This document shows positions 24,201 through 32,788 of a stretch of 64,000 bases of DNA, piece by piece. This DNA is from an uncultured Bacteroides sp. (lineage in GTDB: Bacteria > Bacteroidota > Bacteroidia > Bacteroidales > Bacteroidaceae). Made by a program: the position numbers and the translations under genes. The notes under the pieces are model-generated. The model did not search any database. It worked only from the letters and a program-made list of their open reading frames with translations, and was not told the origin of the DNA. Every line of letters begins with the position of its first letter. Positions within the stretch are counted from its first letter, which is position 1. The DNA lies in contig CANSEY010000002.1 in the NCBI GenBank assembly GCA_947646015.1, positions 1 through 64,000 of the forward strand, written 5' to 3'.

Positions 24201-25826
24201 CTAGAGATTGTGAACACATCGGACAGAAACACCGGACTTCCTGTTACCGTTAGCGTCTACGAAGACGTCATTTTTAAGGATGTAAAGACCATAGGCTGAA
24301 TTACCGTTGAGGTCACTACTCCAGTAGTAGCTGCCTGTACCATTGGTATAAGCGGTAGCAGTAGTACCACTGCCTTTGTCGCCATCTCGATAGCCTGCAG
24401 CAGGCAAAAATAGACCGGTCGAGCTATTCATAAACCACATACCTTGGATACCGTTATACTTTACCAATTGCTTGTTGCTACAGCGGGAGAGACTTATGAA
24501 TTCACTTCTTGTTGGAGTACGCCAACCACTACCGTATATACTTTCGTCAAGACGTGTACAAGGATCAACAGCACCATAGCCTGTATACCCAGATGATACA
24601 TATACATTCTTCCATATATAATAATAACCGTAATCGGTAGTAGAAGAAGCCCATGTCAGATTATAGTTGCTTTGGGAATTGAGATTACCTTCAGCCCATC
24701 GGAGTTTTGATAAGATGGTTTTGTCATTTTCTGTACACCCATTTTGCGTAAGATTAATGTTACTTGCGGGTACATTAATTCCAGGACCCTTTTTAAACTG
24801 TATTTTTAGTGTATAGCTTTTCCCTTCCTTCAACTGTACACTTTGGGTGGACGTGATTTCGGTGTTGTTGTTCACAGTCCGTCCGCCTACCGTCAGTGTA
24901 TTGAAATGCACTGTAATCGTTCTGGCCCCTGCAAATGGAACCATGCGTATGGTTGTATTCAGGGTCGTGTTCGGACTGAATGCCGCCGTATTATTCGTGT
25001 TGGCGGCCACCACATTGGTCGAAGGACCGATCTTCCATGATGTGGAGTTTCCCCCTTGCTTTACATATACACCCGTGCAATTGGTGATCGTATTGCTTGG
25101 AAATCCGGTGGGACTGATGGTAATTGTCAGTTTGCACAACTTCTGATTGAAACTCACCGGAAGATTGTGGCTCAGGCTGTTTACATTCGTTATATCTCCG
25201 GAATCGAAGGTCATGAAGTCCTTGGTCATGTCAGGGATAGACACTGTACTGCTGTTGTAGGCATACGTGGAAGGCATATCTCCCAAGTCGGCAGTGGTAT
25301 TAAAGGAGTAGCCCACCACACGTATCGTTCCCGAGCGTGTCAGCAGTTTCCCTTGTTTGAGTACAGGAGTGCCCGTACCATTGGAGGCGTAATCGGCAGC
25401 CGACTGGAAGACATAGTCACTTCCGGACTTCCGGAAAGCAATCAGCCGGAAACGAACTTCCACAGGCACTGTTGCACGGGTACTTACACGGGGCAGGGTA
25501 TCTTCCGTCAGTTCCATCGAGGCTATCCGGGGACCTTCGTAGTCCGGTTGCTCTCCTGTGCGTGTAGGTGAGAAAGCTTTTACTCCCACCCATTCGGCGA
25601 TCAGGGGAGAGTGGCTACGGGTCGAAGCGTCGTTAAAAGAGGAAGAATGATAGTCGTTGTCACCCGTCAGACTGATATGGATGGGAATTAGCTCGTCGGC
25701 AGTATCCCCGCTGTCAGCCGACAGGGGAGTCATTCTGTCATCTTCGGCACATCCTGCTATCGAAAGGCAAAAACACAGCCATAAGGCTTTACCGAGACAC
25801 TCTCGCATAATAAAAGTTCTATTCAT
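24201..25826 (-). CDS. Fimbrillin-type lipoprotein with C-terminal FISUMP-like domain
   Basis: This 541-residue protein has a signal peptide with lipobox SIAGC (Cys26). The central part looks like a fimbrillin/Mfa-like repeat: Thr/Asn/Ser-rich beta-strands, ARTITVHFNTLTVGGR and SVQLKEGKSYTLKIQFKKG. The C-terminal ~160 residues carry YGSGWRTPTRSEF, LPAAGYRDGD, YYWSS and GVSVRCV, a FISUMP-like module common in surface-exposed Bacteroidales lipoproteins and pilus tip candidates. It should be exported and displayed on the cell surface. It is a single gene with no other pilus gene adjacent. The upstream region contains a putative invertible promoter, here in the non-productive direction. Confidence 0.8.
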   Translation of the reverse strand: MNRTFIMRECLGKALWLCFCLSIAGCAEDDRMTPLSADSGDTADELIPIHISLTGDNDYHSSSFNDASTRSHSPLIAEWVGVKAFSPTRTGEQPDYEGPRIASMELTEDTLPRVSTRATVPVEVRFRLIAFRKSGSDYVFQSAADYASNGTGTPVLKQGKLLTRSGTIRVVGYSFNTTADLGDMPSTYAYNSSTVSIPDMTKDFMTFDSGDITNVNSLSHNLPVSFNQKLCKLTITISPTGFPSNTITNCTGVYVKQGGNSTSWKIGPSTNVVAANTNNTAAFSPNTTLNTTIRMVPFAGARTITVHFNTLTVGGRTVNNNTEITSTQSVQLKEGKSYTLKIQFKKGPGINVPASNINLTQNGCTENDKTILSKLRWAEGNLNSQSNYNLTWASSTTDYGYYYIWKNVYVSSGYTGYGAVDPCTRLDESIYGSGWRTPTRSEFISLSRCSNKQLVKYNGIQGMWFMNSSTGLFLPAAGYRDGDKGSGTTATAYTNGTGSYYWSSDLNGNSAYGLYILKNDVFVDANGNRKSGVSVRCVHNL

Positions 25827-25974
25827 ATACTAAGATATTAAAGTGAATAATCGTATCAAAGATGCATTGCGGACCTATACATCTTCGTATGAGTCCGGAA
25901 AGGCTGTTTGATACCACTTTTATTATGCGTAAGTTTGTGTATTACAATCAGATATAACGGTCTTGAATACACAA

Positions 25975-26010
25975 TTGTGTTTCAAAAAACGTACATCTTT
26001 TGAAACACAA
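25975..26010. repeat. Inversion site L (inverted repeat for site-specific recombination)
   Basis: TTGTGTTTCAAAA (25975-25987) and TTTTGAAACACAA (25998-26010) are perfect inverted arms around a central ACGTACAT. This is the design of a tyrosine-recombinase core site. Bases 25978-25998 match 26118-26138 in inverse orientation at 20 of 21 positions. Confidence 0.75.
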
Positions 26011-26078
26011 TCTTTAGTTCTCGCACAGAATATATGTAAAAGGGATAAATGACTGATTGTTACAACGATGCAGAAATA

Positions 26079-26110
26079 TTTGCACAGACAAAAAAAGCGT
26101 CTTATCTTTG
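26079..26110 (+). promoter_or_regulatory. Promoter inside the invertible segment
   Basis: TTTG (26079-26082), 20 bases, TATCTTTG (26103-26110): an exact fit to the Bacteroides consensus. In this sequence it reads to the right, where the next plus-strand gene is 1.7 kb away. Inverted, it would read into the fimbrillin gene with a start near 26000 and a leader of about 175 bases. Confidence 0.8.
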
Positions 26111-26139
26111 TTGCATCAGATGTACGTCTTTTGAAACAA
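26108..26139. repeat. Inversion site R
   Basis: Arms TTGTTGCATCAG (26108-26119) and CTTTTGAAACAA (26128-26139) around ATGTACGT, the reverse complement of the centre of site L. Opposite spacer orientation predicts inversion rather than deletion of the DNA between. Confidence 0.75.
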
Positions 26140-26447
26140 GATTTTATAATGTAAGATGTTTATTATCGGAATAATCTGTCTTCCTTTAGTAGATTTTTTA
26201 GGTATACTTTTTCTGGACTCTAGTTGTCAGAGTCTTTGGAGAAGTTAACATCAGAATTTTTGGTGTATGCAAAACATGGTAAAGTTTGTGAAGTCAACTG
26301 TCATAATAGCTCTTTGACGGAATATCTCTAAGTGAATGACTACTTTAGACACTCCGGTACTTTCAACCATCCCAATACTGCCGAACTGTCGTTACGGATT
26401 TCTGCCGGAGATAGCCCTTGGATACCTAATTCTTGTTGATGTTCTTT
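26140..26447. other. Intergenic region downstream of the invertible promoter
   Basis: No assignable gene. A 6-bp hairpin GACTCT/AGAGTC lies at 26216-26234. A 30-codon frame from ATG 26156 is hydrophobic (MFIIGIICLPLVDFLGILFL) and would be transcribed in the present promoter orientation. On the minus strand 35 sense codons continue in frame after the SpmA/SpmB stop. Confidence 0.35.
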
Positions 26448-27680
26448 TTAAAAGAAAAATAAGTAACTGATTAAAATGGCTGCAATAATTCCGGCAAAGT
26501 CGGCAATCAGTCCGCACGTGACCGCATTACGTGTTTTTGTGATGCCTACGCTTCCAAAATATACTGCTAAAATATAGAAAGTGGTGTCCGATGCACCGCG
26601 AACGACACAACTGACACGTCCGACGAATGAATCGGGTCCAAACTGTTTCATGGTGTCGATCATCAGGCCATTGGCACCGCTGCCGCTCAGTGACTTCATT
26701 AAGGCCGTTGGCAGTGCTCCCACAAAGCTGGTGTCCAGTCCGCAAAATTCTACGATTGCCCCAATGCCGCCGACCAGTATATCCATGGCACCCGAGGTGC
26801 GGAAAACAGCGATTCCAACGAGAAAAGCCACCAGATAGGGGATGATCCGGACCGCAGTGGTGAATCCCTCTTTGGCTCCTTCGACAAAGGAGTCGTACAC
26901 ATTGATTTTTTTCCGGATACCTGCTATAATGAACAGTAAAATGACCGAGAATAAGATTACATTAGCAATCAGAGTGGAATAAACTCCCATCTCTTCACGG
27001 GAAAGTGTAGTTGTCAGATAGATAATTCCGCCGAAGAAAAGGCTCAGGCAACCCATTAGTGTCAATATAGCTTTGTTTATCAGGTTGATGCGTTGGGAGA
27101 TGCTGACGGCAATGACTCCTACGAGTGTAGAGATGAAGGTGCTTAGCAGGATAGGGATGAAGATGTCTGTAGGTTGGGCCGCTCCCATTTGAGCCCGGTA
27201 GACCATGATGCTGATCGGGATAATGATCAGTCCCGAAGTGTTAATCACCAGGAACATAATCATCGGGTTGCTGGCTGTGTCTTTTTTCGGATTCAATTCT
27301 TGCAGCTCTTTCATAGCTTTCAGTCCCATGGGAGTGGCAGCATTGTCAAGCCCCAGCATATTGGCGGACATATTCATGAAAATAGATCCCATGACCGGAT
27401 GTCCTTTCGGAATGTCCGGAAACAAGCGGCAGAAGACCGGACTCAGCCAGCGTGAAAGGGCATTAATCAGGCCGCTGTTCTCGCCAATCTTCATTACACC
27501 GAGCCAAAGCGACAACACACCTGTCAGGCCGAGAGAGATTTCGAATGCCGTTTTAGATGAATCGAAGGTGGAGTTGATGATCTCTGTGAATATTTGGGTA
27601 TCGCCGAAGAACAAAAGTTTGCAGACGGCAACTACGAAAGCAATCACGAAGAATGCGATCCAGATGTAATTTAAAACCAT
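26448..27680 (-). CDS. SpmA/SpmB fusion, nucleoside-recognition (Gate) membrane protein
   Basis: This 410-residue membrane protein has about ten hydrophobic helices. It looks like a fusion of the spore-maturation proteins SpmA and SpmB: the N-terminal half has SLGLTGVLSLWLGVMKIGE and MSANMLGLDNAATPMG, and the C-terminal half has AVRIIPYLVAFLVGIAVFR and KSLSGSGANGLMIDTMKQFG. Both halves belong to the Gate/nucleoside-recognition family. Bacteroides does not sporulate, so the role is presumably transport, substrate unknown. Confidence 0.88.
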   Translation of the reverse strand: MVLNYIWIAFFVIAFVVAVCKLLFFGDTQIFTEIINSTFDSSKTAFEISLGLTGVLSLWLGVMKIGENSGLINALSRWLSPVFCRLFPDIPKGHPVMGSIFMNMSANMLGLDNAATPMGLKAMKELQELNPKKDTASNPMIMFLVINTSGLIIIPISIMVYRAQMGAAQPTDIFIPILLSTFISTLVGVIAVSISQRINLINKAILTLMGCLSLFFGGIIYLTTTLSREEMGVYSTLIANVILFSVILLFIIAGIRKKINVYDSFVEGAKEGFTTAVRIIPYLVAFLVGIAVFRTSGAMDILVGGIGAIVEFCGLDTSFVGALPTALMKSLSGSGANGLMIDTMKQFGPDSFVGRVSCVVRGASDTTFYILAVYFGSVGITKTRNAVTCGLIADFAGIIAAILISYLFFF

Positions 27681-27740
27681 AAATATGCCCGTTAATTTTC
27701 CTACAAAATTAAGAATATGTTTCCACTCATTGCGGCTTTT

Positions 27741-27770
27741 TTGACTATTTTTGTCCGTATATAACTTTGT
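27741..27770 (+). promoter_or_regulatory. Promoter of the AlkD-like gene
   Basis: TTTG (27741-27744), 18 bases, TAACTTTG (27763-27770). The start codon at 27787 is 17 bases from the -7 box, so the leader is short. Confidence 0.6.
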
Positions 27771-27786
27771 AGACTCAAATATCCCG

Positions 27787-28485
27787 ATGAAAGCGATAGA
27801 AATTCAAAAAGAACTGGAGACTTATATTGATCCGGTAAAAAGGGAATATCTTCCCGGATTCTTTAAAACCGGCAAGGGGCAATATGGTGAAGGCGACCGG
27901 TTTCTTGGAATAGTGGTTCCTGCAACCCGGCTTGTAGCGAAGAAGTATAAGAACGCGCCTTTTGAGGTGATGGCGGAGCTTTTACAATCCGAATGGCATG
28001 AATGTCGCTTATGTGCATTACTGATGATGGTGGAGCGGTTTAAGAAAAGTGGTGGAGAGGAGCGGGAAGCGATCTACCGTTTTTATCTGTCGCAGACGGA
28101 GCGCATAAATAATTGGGACCTTGTGGACCTGTCGGCACCATATATTGTGGGTGAATACCTAAAGGATAAGTCGCGTGATGATCTTTATCGGCTGGCGGAA
28201 AGTACTCTGCTGTGGGATCAGCGTATTGCTGTCGTATCTACGGTTACCTTCATCCGGAATAACGATTTCATCGATATTCTCCGTCTTTCGGAATTGTTGC
28301 TGCAACACAAACATGACTTGATGCGGAAGGCTATAGGCTGGATGCTGCGTGAAATGGGAAAGCGGGACAAGACCCTGCTGTTGCAGTTTCTGGATAAATA
28401 TAGCAAAGTGATGCCCCGCACTATGCTGCGTTATTCCATAGAGAAGCTCACGGACGAGGAGCGGAAGTTGTATATGGGGCGATGA
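27787..28485 (+). CDS. DNA alkylation repair protein (AlkD-like)
   Basis: This 232-residue protein starts at ATG 27787, since the longer frame begins within the promoter. It consists of HEAT-like helical repeats typical of the AlkD/AlkC family, with SEWHECRLCALLMMVERFKK, NNWDLVDLSAPYIVGEYL and MRKAIGWMLREMGKRD. The WDLVD and GWxLRE motifs are family hallmarks. AlkD proteins excise bulky or positively charged alkylated purines. The gene is monocistronic or coupled to a tiny ORF overlapping its stop (ATGA at 28482). Confidence 0.9.
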   Translation: MKAIEIQKELETYIDPVKREYLPGFFKTGKGQYGEGDRFLGIVVPATRLVAKKYKNAPFEVMAELLQSEWHECRLCALLMMVERFKKSGGEEREAIYRFYLSQTERINNWDLVDLSAPYIVGEYLKDKSRDDLYRLAESTLLWDQRIAVVSTVTFIRNNDFIDILRLSELLLQHKHDLMRKAIGWMLREMGKRDKTLLLQFLDKYSKVMPRTMLRYSIEKLTDEERKLYMGR

Positions 28486-28622
28486 TCCGCATTGAACGGA
28501 GGAGAAATGGGCTTTCAGAACCGGAAGTGAGGCCAGTGTGTAATGAAAATGTCCGACAGAAGAACCATTGGCTTGAACTGCTTCCGGGAGAGAACCGTTG
28601 GAAAACTTTGTACGGGATATAA
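28482..28622 (+). CDS. Possible 46-residue ORF overlapping the AlkD-like stop
   Basis: ATG 28482 overlaps the preceding TGA (ATGA) and reads MIRIERRRNGLSEPEVRPVC to TAA 28620-28622, ending LPGENRWKTLYGI. The overlap suggests coupled translation, but no family is recognised and the composition is ordinary. From 28623 to the ruvB promoter I see nothing coding. Confidence 0.25.
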   Translation: MIRIERRRNGLSEPEVRPVCNENVRQKNHWLELLPGENRWKTLYGI

Positions 28623-28784
28623 GTTCCGGTGCAGCGAAAGAGATCAGCTGTCCGGAGTCAGACAATAAAGAACGGCAGATTTGTCGGAGGAACCTTTGGG
28701 CTTGTCTTAGCCTAAACAAAGCTTAAACGTACTTCGTAAAGGAAAAACTCTGTGAAACTCTGCCTTACTATGTAGCGAAATCTA

Positions 28785-28792
28785 TATCTTTG
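28785..28792 (+). promoter_or_regulatory. ruvB -7 box
   Basis: TATCTTTG 22 bases before the ruvB start codon (28814). Confidence 0.55.
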
Positions 28793-28813
28793 CTACCTAT
28801 TTATAAAAAAGGA

Positions 28814-29842
28814 ATGGAAGAAGATTTTAATATACGTGATCATCAGCTGACCAGCAGAGAGCGGGATTTTGAAAATGCCCTCCGGCCATTGAGTTTCGAA
28901 GACTTCAATGGACAGGATAAAGTGGTAGATAATCTCCGTATTTTTGTCAAGGCAGCTCGTTTGAGAGCAGAAGCACTGGACCATGTATTGCTTCACGGCC
29001 CCCCTGGATTGGGTAAAACCACTTTATCGAACATCATAGCCAACGAACTGGGAGTAGGATTTAAGGTAACTTCCGGACCGGTACTCGACAAACCGGGTGA
29101 TTTGGCCGGCGTCTTAACTAGTCTCGAACCTAACGACGTGCTGTTTATCGATGAGATTCACCGCCTTTCACCAGTAGTGGAGGAATATCTGTATTCGGCC
29201 ATGGAGGATTACCGGATCGATATTATGATCGACAAGGGCCCCTCGGCGCGTAGTATCCAGATCGATCTGAACCCGTTTACATTGGTGGGAGCCACTACCC
29301 GGAGCGGATTACTGACGGCACCTCTGCGTGCCCGGTTCGGTATTAACTTGCATCTGGAATATTACGATGACGATATTCTGAGCAACATTATCAGCCGTTC
29401 GGCCGGCATACTCGATGTGCCCTGTTCGTCTCAGGCTGCGGGTGAGATTGCTTCGCGCAGCCGCGGGACACCTCGTATAGCCAATGCGCTGCTGCGCAGG
29501 GTGCGTGATTTTGCACAAGTGAAAGGGTCCGGTTCTATCGATACGGAGATAGCCAACTATGCGCTTGAGGCGCTAAATATCGATAAATACGGACTGGACG
29601 AGATAGACAACAAGATTCTCTGTACTATTATTGATAAATTTAAGGGTGGTCCCGTGGGGCTTACGACTATTGCCACTGCACTGGGCGAAGATGCCGGAAC
29701 GATTGAGGAGGTCTACGAACCGTTCCTGATCAAAGAGGGATTCCTGAAGCGTACTCCCCGCGGACGTGAGGTGACGGAACTCGCCTATAAGCATTTGGGG
29801 CGCAGTCTCTACAATAGTCAGAAAACACTGTTTAATGATTAG
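28814..29842 (+). CDS. ruvB: Holliday junction branch migration ATPase RuvB
   Basis: This 342-residue protein matches RuvB throughout. It has Walker [10 protein letters not shown], Walker [10 protein letters not shown], sensor 1 GATTRSG, the arginine-finger region LRARFG and the C-terminal winged helix ending in [16 protein letters not shown]. RuvB hexamers drive branch migration with RuvA during recombinational repair. The start is ATG 28814, just after the -7 box. The next gene begins 28 bases after the stop and could be cotranscribed. ruvA and ruvC are not in the window. Confidence 0.97.
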   Translation: MEEDFNIRDHQLTSRERDFENALRPLSFEDFNGQDKVVDNLRIFVKAARLRAEALDHVLLHGPPGLGKTTLSNIIANELGVGFKVTSGPVLDKPGDLAGVLTSLEPNDVLFIDEIHRLSPVVEEYLYSAMEDYRIDIMIDKGPSARSIQIDLNPFTLVGATTRSGLLTAPLRARFGINLHLEYYDDDILSNIISRSAGILDVPCSSQAAGEIASRSRGTPRIANALLRRVRDFAQVKGSGSIDTEIANYALEALNIDKYGLDEIDNKILCTIIDKFKGGPVGLTTIATALGEDAGTIEEVYEPFLIKEGFLKRTPRGREVTELAYKHLGRSLYNSQKTLFND

Positions 29843-29870
29843 TGGAAACACTATTAATCACAAAAATAAC

Positions 29871-31367
29871 ATGGCCGGATTAAAATCCCTGGTAAAAGAT
29901 ACAGCCTTGTATGGGTTGAGTAGTATGGTTGGCAGGTTCCTGAACTATCTGTTGGTGCCTTTATATACCGCAGTTCTGCCGGCTGCGTCCGGCGGATACG
30001 GAGTGGTTACCAATGTGTATGCCTGGGCCGGGTTGATTATGGTACTTTTGACGTTCGGTATGGAGACCGGTTTCTTCCGTTTTGCCAATAAGTCGGAAGA
30101 AGATCCGGTGAAAGTATATGCCAATTCACTGATTTCGGTAGGGGGCATTTCACTGATATTTGCCATTCTCTGCCTGACGTTTCTCCAACCGGTCTCTCAT
30201 CTATTGGAATATGGCGATCATCCCGATTTCATCGGAATGATGATTATAGTGATGGCACTCGATGCTTTTCTGTGCATTCCGTTTGCTTATCTGCGTTTCA
30301 AGAAGCGGCCCATTAAGTTTGTTGCCATTAAGTTTGTCTCCATCATTGCCAACATTGTTCTGAACTTGTTCTTCCTGTTGCTGTGTCCGTGGTTGCATGA
30401 ACACTTTCCCGCTTGGGTCGATTGGTTCTATAACCCGACCTATTTGGTGGGGTATATCTTCGTTTCCAATCTGATAACAACCTGTCTGCAGCTCTTTTGC
30501 CTGATTCCCGAACTTCGCGGTTTCGCTTACAGGGTTGATAAACAGTTGTTGAAGCGGATGCTTATCTATTCTTTCCCGATATTGATTTTCGGGTTGGTAG
30601 GCATTCTGAATCAGACGGTAGACAAGATTATCTATCCTTTTCTCTTTGCCGACCGGCAGGAGGGACTGGTGCAGCTCGGCATTTATGGGGCCGCCACTAA
30701 GATTGCCATGGTAATGGCCATGTTCACCCAAGCTTTCCGCTATGCCTACGAGCCTTTTGTGTTCGGCAAACAAAAGGAAGGGGATAACCGCCGGATGTAT
30801 GCACAGGCGATGAAGTATTTCCTTATTTTTGCGATGTTCGCTTTTCTGGTGGTAATGTTTTACCTGGATCTTTTGCGTTATATGGTGGCACCTGATTATT
30901 GGGCGGGACTGAGCGTTGTCGCCATCGTGATCGGAGCGGAAATATTCAAAGGTATCTATTTCAATCTTTCGTTCTGGTATAAGCTGATAGACGAAACCCG
31001 TTGGGGAGCATACTTTTCCATTGTCGGATGTGTCATCATTGTAGGAATGAATGTGATGCTTGTCCCCACTTACGGATTTGTGGCTTCGGCATGGGCTTCG
31101 GTGGCCGGATACGCTGTGATTACGATCCTTTCTTATTGGATCGGGCAGAAGAAATATCCCATTCACTATGACCTGAAACACCTTGGTACGTATGTGCTGT
31201 TTACAGCAGTGCTTTATGTGATCGGAGAGTGGGTTCCCATTGAGAATATCGTGCTCCGTCTGGCTTTCCGTACTGTATTGTTGCTGATATTTATGGCTTA
31301 TGTTGTTCGGAAAGACTTACCGCTGAGCCAGATTCCTGTGATTAACCGAATTATAAAGAAGAAATAG
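29871..31367 (+). CDS. Polysaccharide biosynthesis flippase (Wzx/MATE-like)
   Basis: This 498-residue protein has 12 to 14 hydrophobic helices and the N-terminal signature KDTALYGLSSMVGRFLNYLLV of the PST/MurJ-like oligosaccharide flippase superfamily. Such proteins move lipid-linked sugar units across the inner membrane. It is not part of a capsule cluster here, so it may handle a housekeeping glycan. I chose ATG 29871; an in-frame ATG at 29835 overlaps the ruvB stop. The DUF389 gene follows 2 bases after its stop, which indicates an operon. Confidence 0.87.
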   Translation: MAGLKSLVKDTALYGLSSMVGRFLNYLLVPLYTAVLPAASGGYGVVTNVYAWAGLIMVLLTFGMETGFFRFANKSEEDPVKVYANSLISVGGISLIFAILCLTFLQPVSHLLEYGDHPDFIGMMIIVMALDAFLCIPFAYLRFKKRPIKFVAIKFVSIIANIVLNLFFLLLCPWLHEHFPAWVDWFYNPTYLVGYIFVSNLITTCLQLFCLIPELRGFAYRVDKQLLKRMLIYSFPILIFGLVGILNQTVDKIIYPFLFADRQEGLVQLGIYGAATKIAMVMAMFTQAFRYAYEPFVFGKQKEGDNRRMYAQAMKYFLIFAMFAFLVVMFYLDLLRYMVAPDYWAGLSVVAIVIGAEIFKGIYFNLSFWYKLIDETRWGAYFSIVGCVIIVGMNVMLVPTYGFVASAWASVAGYAVITILSYWIGQKKYPIHYDLKHLGTYVLFTAVLYVIGEWVPIENIVLRLAFRTVLLLIFMAYVVRKDLPLSQIPVINRIIKKK

Positions 31368-31369
31368 TT

Positions 31370-32737
31370 ATGAAGGCAGACAACCGAAACATTTTTGCCA
31401 TTAAGGCGTTTCTGAGAGAGTATCTCGATCTGAGAAAGGATAAGGACAATGAACTGGCAACCGTCGACTCTATCCGCAAGGGAGTTGAGTTTAAAGGAGC
31501 TAATCTCTGGATTCTGATTTTTGCCATTTTCATGGCTTCACTCGGACTGAATGTCAACTCGACGGCCGTGATTATCGGTGCCATGTTGATTTCTCCGTTG
31601 ATGGGCCCGATTATGGGGGTGGGGCTGTCTGTCGGTATGAACGATTTCGAGTTGATGAAGCGTTCCCTGAAGAGCTTCCTGATTACAACTGCATTCAGTG
31701 TCACGACGGCGACTGTTTTCTTTCTTTTCACTCCCATCGCTGAGGCGCAGTCGGAACTGCTGGCGCGTACGTCACCGACCATTTATGACGTTTTCATCGC
31801 ACTTTTCGGCGGACTTGCCGGAGTGGTTGCCCTCTCTACCAAGGAGAAAGGAAATGTGATTCCGGGAGTTGCCATTGCCACTGCGCTGATGCCTCCTCTC
31901 TGTACGGCCGGTTACGGATTGGCTTCGGGCAATCTGATCTATTTTCTGGGCGCGTTCTACCTCTATTTCATCAATTCCGTATTTATCAGTCTGGCTACGT
32001 TTATCGGTGTGAGGCTGATGCATTTCCAGCGGAAAGAGTTTGTGGATAAGAACCGGGAAAAGAAAGTGCGGAAATACATCGTATTGATCGTAATCCTGAC
32101 CATGTGTCCGGCTATTTACCTGACTATGGGAATTATCCGAAGCACCTTCTTCGAAGCGGCAGCGAATCGTTTCGTTTCCGAACAGCTCAACTTCGACAAT
32201 ACCCAGGTCTTGAATAAGAAGATTCATTATGAAGGAGATTCATGCGAAATCCGGGTTGTGCTGATTGGTCCGGAGGTGCCGGAAGCTTCCATTGCCATTG
32301 CCCGCAGCAAGATGAAAGATTATAAACTGGAGAATACGAAACTGATCGTTCTGCAGGGGATGAACAATAATGAAGCGATGGATATGTCGTCTATCCGTGC
32401 CATGGTTATGGAAGACTTCTATAAAAACAGTGAACAACGCCTGCAGGAACAGCAAGTCAAGATAGCCACGCTCCAGCAAAGCCTCGAACGGTATAAGTCT
32501 TACGATGAAATGAGCCGGAAAATTATCCCGGAACTGAAAGTACTCTATCCGTCGGTGACGGCTTTGTCTATTTCGCATACCATCGAGACAACGGTCGATT
32601 CGATGAAAACGGATACCATAGCGCTTGCCGTATTGAAATTCACCCGTCATCCGAAGAACGAGGAAAAAGCGAAAATCAGTGCATGGCTTCAGGCGCGGGT
32701 AGGGGCGAAGAAACTTCGGCTGATTGTTGAAGAGTGA
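31370..32737 (+). CDS. DUF389 family membrane protein
   Basis: This 455-residue protein has an N-terminal soluble stretch, then about six membrane helices with VNSTAVIIGAMLISPLMGPI and GVAIATALMPPLCTAGYGLA, the two hallmarks of DUF389 (TIGR00341). A C-terminal soluble domain with coiled-coil character follows (about residues 280-455, RLQEQQVKIATLQQSLERY). The substrate is unknown. It follows the flippase with a 2-base gap. Confidence 0.9.
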   Translation: MKADNRNIFAIKAFLREYLDLRKDKDNELATVDSIRKGVEFKGANLWILIFAIFMASLGLNVNSTAVIIGAMLISPLMGPIMGVGLSVGMNDFELMKRSLKSFLITTAFSVTTATVFFLFTPIAEAQSELLARTSPTIYDVFIALFGGLAGVVALSTKEKGNVIPGVAIATALMPPLCTAGYGLASGNLIYFLGAFYLYFINSVFISLATFIGVRLMHFQRKEFVDKNREKKVRKYIVLIVILTMCPAIYLTMGIIRSTFFEAAANRFVSEQLNFDNTQVLNKKIHYEGDSCEIRVVLIGPEVPEASIAIARSKMKDYKLENTKLIVLQGMNNNEAMDMSSIRAMVMEDFYKNSEQRLQEQQVKIATLQQSLERYKSYDEMSRKIIPELKVLYPSVTALSISHTIETTVDSMKTDTIALAVLKFTRHPKNEEKAKISAWLQARVGAKKLRLIVEE

Positions 32738-32788
32738 CGGTAAGCGTGTCGCCAGAGAAAAGAAGATGAATAAACATGATTTATATAA

